Shown: piece by piece, positions 5,548-7,421 of the stretch
Layout: each line of letters opens with the position of its first letter
How positions within the stretch are numbered: position 1 is the stretch's first letter
DNA from: Syntrophaceae bacterium UBA1411
Lineage (GTDB): Bacteria > Desulfobacterota > Syntrophia > Syntrophales > Smithellaceae
Direction of reading: 5' to 3'
DNA length: 7,421 bases
NCBI GenBank assembly: GCA_002304995.1
Contig: DBPV01000019.1
Coordinates: 49,272-56,692, forward strand
Program-made: the position numbers and the translations under genes
The notes under the pieces: model-generated
The model's database searches: none
What the model was told of the DNA's origin: nothing
The model's input: only the letters and a program-made list of their open reading frames with translations

Positions 5548-6389
5548 TTTTCCTTCTTCCCCCCTTCGGGAACGTCCGGCAGCGCACCGGTGAGAACCAT
5601 GACCTCCTCCAGGGACGCGAAATCGGCGTAAGGCACCAGCCGGATCTGCAGAAATAATCCTCCGCCCATGGAATCCACCACACTGATCCTGCCCACAAGC
5701 AGGCCTTTCGGAAAAATATTGCTCAATCCGGACGTCACCACCACATCGCCTGCTTTGACGTCCTGCATTTTGGAAATATACTTGACCACGCAGCCCCGCG
5801 AGCCTGCGCCCCGGGCGATTCCCTGGACCCGCGACCGCTGGACCAGCACATCCACATTGGAATTTTCGTCGATGAGCAGAAGCACCTTCGCGCTGTGCCA
5901 CGAGACGTCGGTCAGCCGGCCGATGAGACCGGGAGGCGCCAGCACCGGCATGCCGGGCTTCAAACCATCCGCGCTGCCTTTGTTGATCCAGAGGGTTTTG
6001 GAAAGGGCCGCCTGCTCCTTGCCGATCACCCGGGCAGCCTGAAAAGTATGCGGATAGTCGTTCCGGAGAGAAAGCAGCCCTTTGAGCCGGCTGGCCTCCA
6101 GATACCCTTCCCGGTAAAGGATCAACTGGGCTTCCAGGGCGCCGATCCGCTGTTTGAGCTTACGGTTGTCTTCCTCCAGACCGACCAGATGAATGTAGCG
6201 CATCCAGGCGCCCTCGACGCTGCCGATGGCCGCGTTCAATAATTTCTGGACGGGCGCCGCCGCCTCGAGAACCAGTGTTTTGACGATACTCGTACCGGAA
6301 TCGTACTTCAGATTGTACGAAAGCAGTATCAAGGCGCCGACAAGCATGGCGCCGATGAAGATAACAGTTCGATAATTTTTGAAAAACAT
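5544..6389 (-). CDS. mreC: Rod shape-determining protein MreC
   Basis: MreC is a bitopic membrane protein whose periplasmic part activates the PBP2-RodA pair and assembles along the elongasome. The protein has 281 residues: a short cytoplasmic start, one membrane segment (about 8-25), a helical stretch with coiled-coil character (about 68-105, EEDNRKLKQRIGALEAQL), and the beta-rich MreC domain from about 115. Typical motifs in that domain are GMPVLAPPGLIGRL (146-159), GDVVVTSGLSNIFPKGLLVG (214-233) and the closing PYADFASLEEVMVL (253-266). The C-terminal tail is short and charged (GGKKEK), without the long proline-rich extension of some relatives. It starts 48 nt after mreB; an AGGTAGGG stretch just before the ATG serves as ribosome binding site. 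Its stop overlaps the mreD start, pointing to coupled translation. Confidence 0.96.
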   Translation of the reverse strand: MFFKNYRTVIFIGAMLVGALILLSYNLKYDSGTSIVKTLVLEAAAPVQKLLNAAIGSVEGAWMRYIHLVGLEEDNRKLKQRIGALEAQLILYREGYLEASRLKGLLSLRNDYPHTFQAARVIGKEQAALSKTLWINKGSADGLKPGMPVLAPPGLIGRLTDVSWHSAKVLLLIDENSNVDVLVQRSRVQGIARGAGSRGCVVKYISKMQDVKAGDVVVTSGLSNIFPKGLLVGRISVVDSMGGGLFLQIRLVPYADFASLEEVMVLTGALPDVPEGGKKEK

Positions 6390-6437
6390 GCCCTACCTGA
6401 CAGCTACCGCCAACGAACATCCGTTGATCAGACCACA

Positions 6438-7421
6438 TCAGACTTGAATGGTAACTTCCTTGAGGACGTCGAGTTCATCGAGCGCCATACCGGCGCCCCG
6501 GGCTACGGCAGAGAGGGGATCATCGGCGATCGTGATGGGCAGCCCGGTTTCTTCCCGCACCAGTATTTCAATATTTTTCAAAAGCGCCCCGCCGCCGGTG
6601 AGCACGATGCCGCGATCCACGATGTCGCCGGCCAGCTCCGGCGGAGCGTTTTCCAGGGCGTCCTTGATTGCATCCACAATCAGCGTCACCGGTTCGATGA
6701 TGGCTTCGCGGATTTCTTCGGAGCTGATCTCGGTGGTTTTCGGAATGCCCGAAATGAGATCGCGCCCCTTGACGTCCAGGGTTTTGATTTCGTTCATCGG
6801 ATAGGCGCAGCCGATTTCCGTTTTGATGATTTCCGCCGTCCTTTCGCCGATCAGCAGACTGTATTTGCGCTTCATGTACTGAACGATTTCTTCGTCGATC
6901 TTGTCTCCGGCCACCCGCACCGACTTCGAATACACGATGCCGGCCAGCGAAATCACCGCCACTTCCGTGGTGCCGCCGCCGATGTCGACCACCATGGAAC
7001 TGGTGGGCTCGGCAATCGGCAGGCCCGCTCCGATCGCCGCCGCCATCGGCTCTTCGATGAGATAAATTTCCCGGGCGCCGGCCGATTCGACCGTTTCCCG
7101 CACAGCGCGCCGTTCCACCTGCGTGATGCCCGACGGCACGGAAACGATAATCCGGGGGCGCACCAGCGACTTGCGGTTGTGTACGCACAAAATGAAATGT
7201 TTGAGCATGGCTTCGGTAATGTCGAAGTCGGCGATCACGCCGTCGCGCATGGGCCGGATGGCGACGATGTTGCCCGGCGTTCGCCCCAGCATGCTTTTTG
7301 CCTCGTTGCCGACCGCCAGCACTTTCTTCATGCCGCGATTATCCTTATGAACGGCGACGACGGACGGTTCGTTCAAAACGATGCCTTTCCCTTTCACGTA
7401 AACCAGCGTGTTGGCGGTTCC
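6438..7421 (-). CDS. mreB: Rod shape-determining protein MreB, 5'-truncated by window edge
   Basis: MreB is the bacterial actin homologue: it forms ATP-bound filaments on the inner membrane and directs lateral wall synthesis. The reading frame is open to the window edge, giving 327 residues. The first visible ones, GTANTLVYVKGKGIVLNEPSV, are the second part of the phosphate-1 loop (DLGTANT), so only about 18 N-terminal residues are missing. Other actin-fold motifs are IEEPMAAAIGAG (about 122-133 of the visible part), phosphate-2 VDIGGGTTEVAV (145-156) and the adenosine motif IVLTGGGALL (272-281). A GTG at 7395-7397 could be mistaken for the start, but it lies inside the conserved nucleotide-binding fold. 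The protein ends LDELDVLKEVTIQV, and mreC follows after 48 nt. It is probably the first gene of the elongasome operon; any promoter lies beyond the window. Confidence 0.97.
   Translation of the reverse strand, partial: GTANTLVYVKGKGIVLNEPSVVAVHKDNRGMKKVLAVGNEAKSMLGRTPGNIVAIRPMRDGVIADFDITEAMLKHFILCVHNRKSLVRPRIIVSVPSGITQVERRAVRETVESAGAREIYLIEEPMAAAIGAGLPIAEPTSSMVVDIGGGTTEVAVISLAGIVYSKSVRVAGDKIDEEIVQYMKRKYSLLIGERTAEIIKTEIGCAYPMNEIKTLDVKGRDLISGIPKTTEISSEEIREAIIEPVTLIVDAIKDALENAPPELAGDIVDRGIVLTGGGALLKNIEILVREETGLPITIADDPLSAVARGAGMALDELDVLKEVTIQV

Noticed and set aside
5548..5901. In-frame upstream extension of mreD giving a 297-residue protein
   Set aside because: The extra 118 residues lie inside mreC and look like an off-frame translation. 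The ATG at 5545-5547 gives a normal MreD and an ATGA overlap.
7395..7397. GTG as a possible mreB start codon
   Set aside because: It lies inside the conserved MreB fold, just after the GTANT part of the phosphate-1 loop, and the frame stays open to the window edge.
1..7421. An undescribed defence, mobile or biosynthetic system
   Set aside because: Every long conserved frame is accounted for by elongasome, bactofilin or ATP synthase genes. No direct repeats, integrase, transposase or unfamiliar gene was found.

Overview
The window carries two gene blocks, both on the minus strand, and nothing convincing on the plus strand. Read in the direction of transcription (high to low coordinates), the first block is a cell-elongation operon: mreB (its 5' end lies off the window) - mreC - mreD - mrdA (PBP2) - rodA - bactofilin. 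After a 282-nt gene-free gap the second block is the start of an F-type ATP synthase operon: b' subunit - b subunit - delta subunit (the last runs off the window at position 1). About 93% of the sequence is coding.

The organism is probably a Gram-negative bacterium of the former Deltaproteobacteria (Desulfobacterota), most likely of a Syntrophus/Smithella-like kind. This is inference from gene content, not from a search. The clues are a complete mreBCD-mrdA-rodA elongasome, two different b-type ATP synthase genes (b' and b) with no a or c subunit gene just upstream, a b subunit with a signal-peptide-like leader ending in an ASGG..HG stretch, and a small bactofilin between the two blocks. GC content looks moderate, a little above 50%.

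The elongasome genes are tightly packed. mreC and mreD overlap by ATGA, mreD and mrdA overlap by 62 nt in different frames, mrdA and rodA are 32 nt apart, and rodA and the bactofilin gene are 36 nt apart. Together they would make the MreB filament, the MreC/MreD membrane link, the RodA glycosyltransferase and PBP2 transpeptidase pair that builds lateral wall, and a second self-assembling cytoskeletal protein (bactofilin) probably co-transcribed with them. In the ATP synthase block, b' and b overlap by ATGA, and b and delta overlap by TTGA with a TTG start. The three proteins form the peripheral stalk.

The gap at 1318-1599 holds two TTGACA hexamers on the minus strand, a small GC hairpin and a poly-A tract before the b' ribosome binding site. 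I see no clear intrinsic terminator after the bactofilin gene.

I found no mobile element, CRISPR array, tRNA, rRNA or undescribed system. The region is mostly ordinary core biology. The points worth a second look are the bactofilin placed in the elongasome operon, a probable Cys3His metal site in PBP2, the long mreD/mrdA overlap, and the unusual gap between the two operons.
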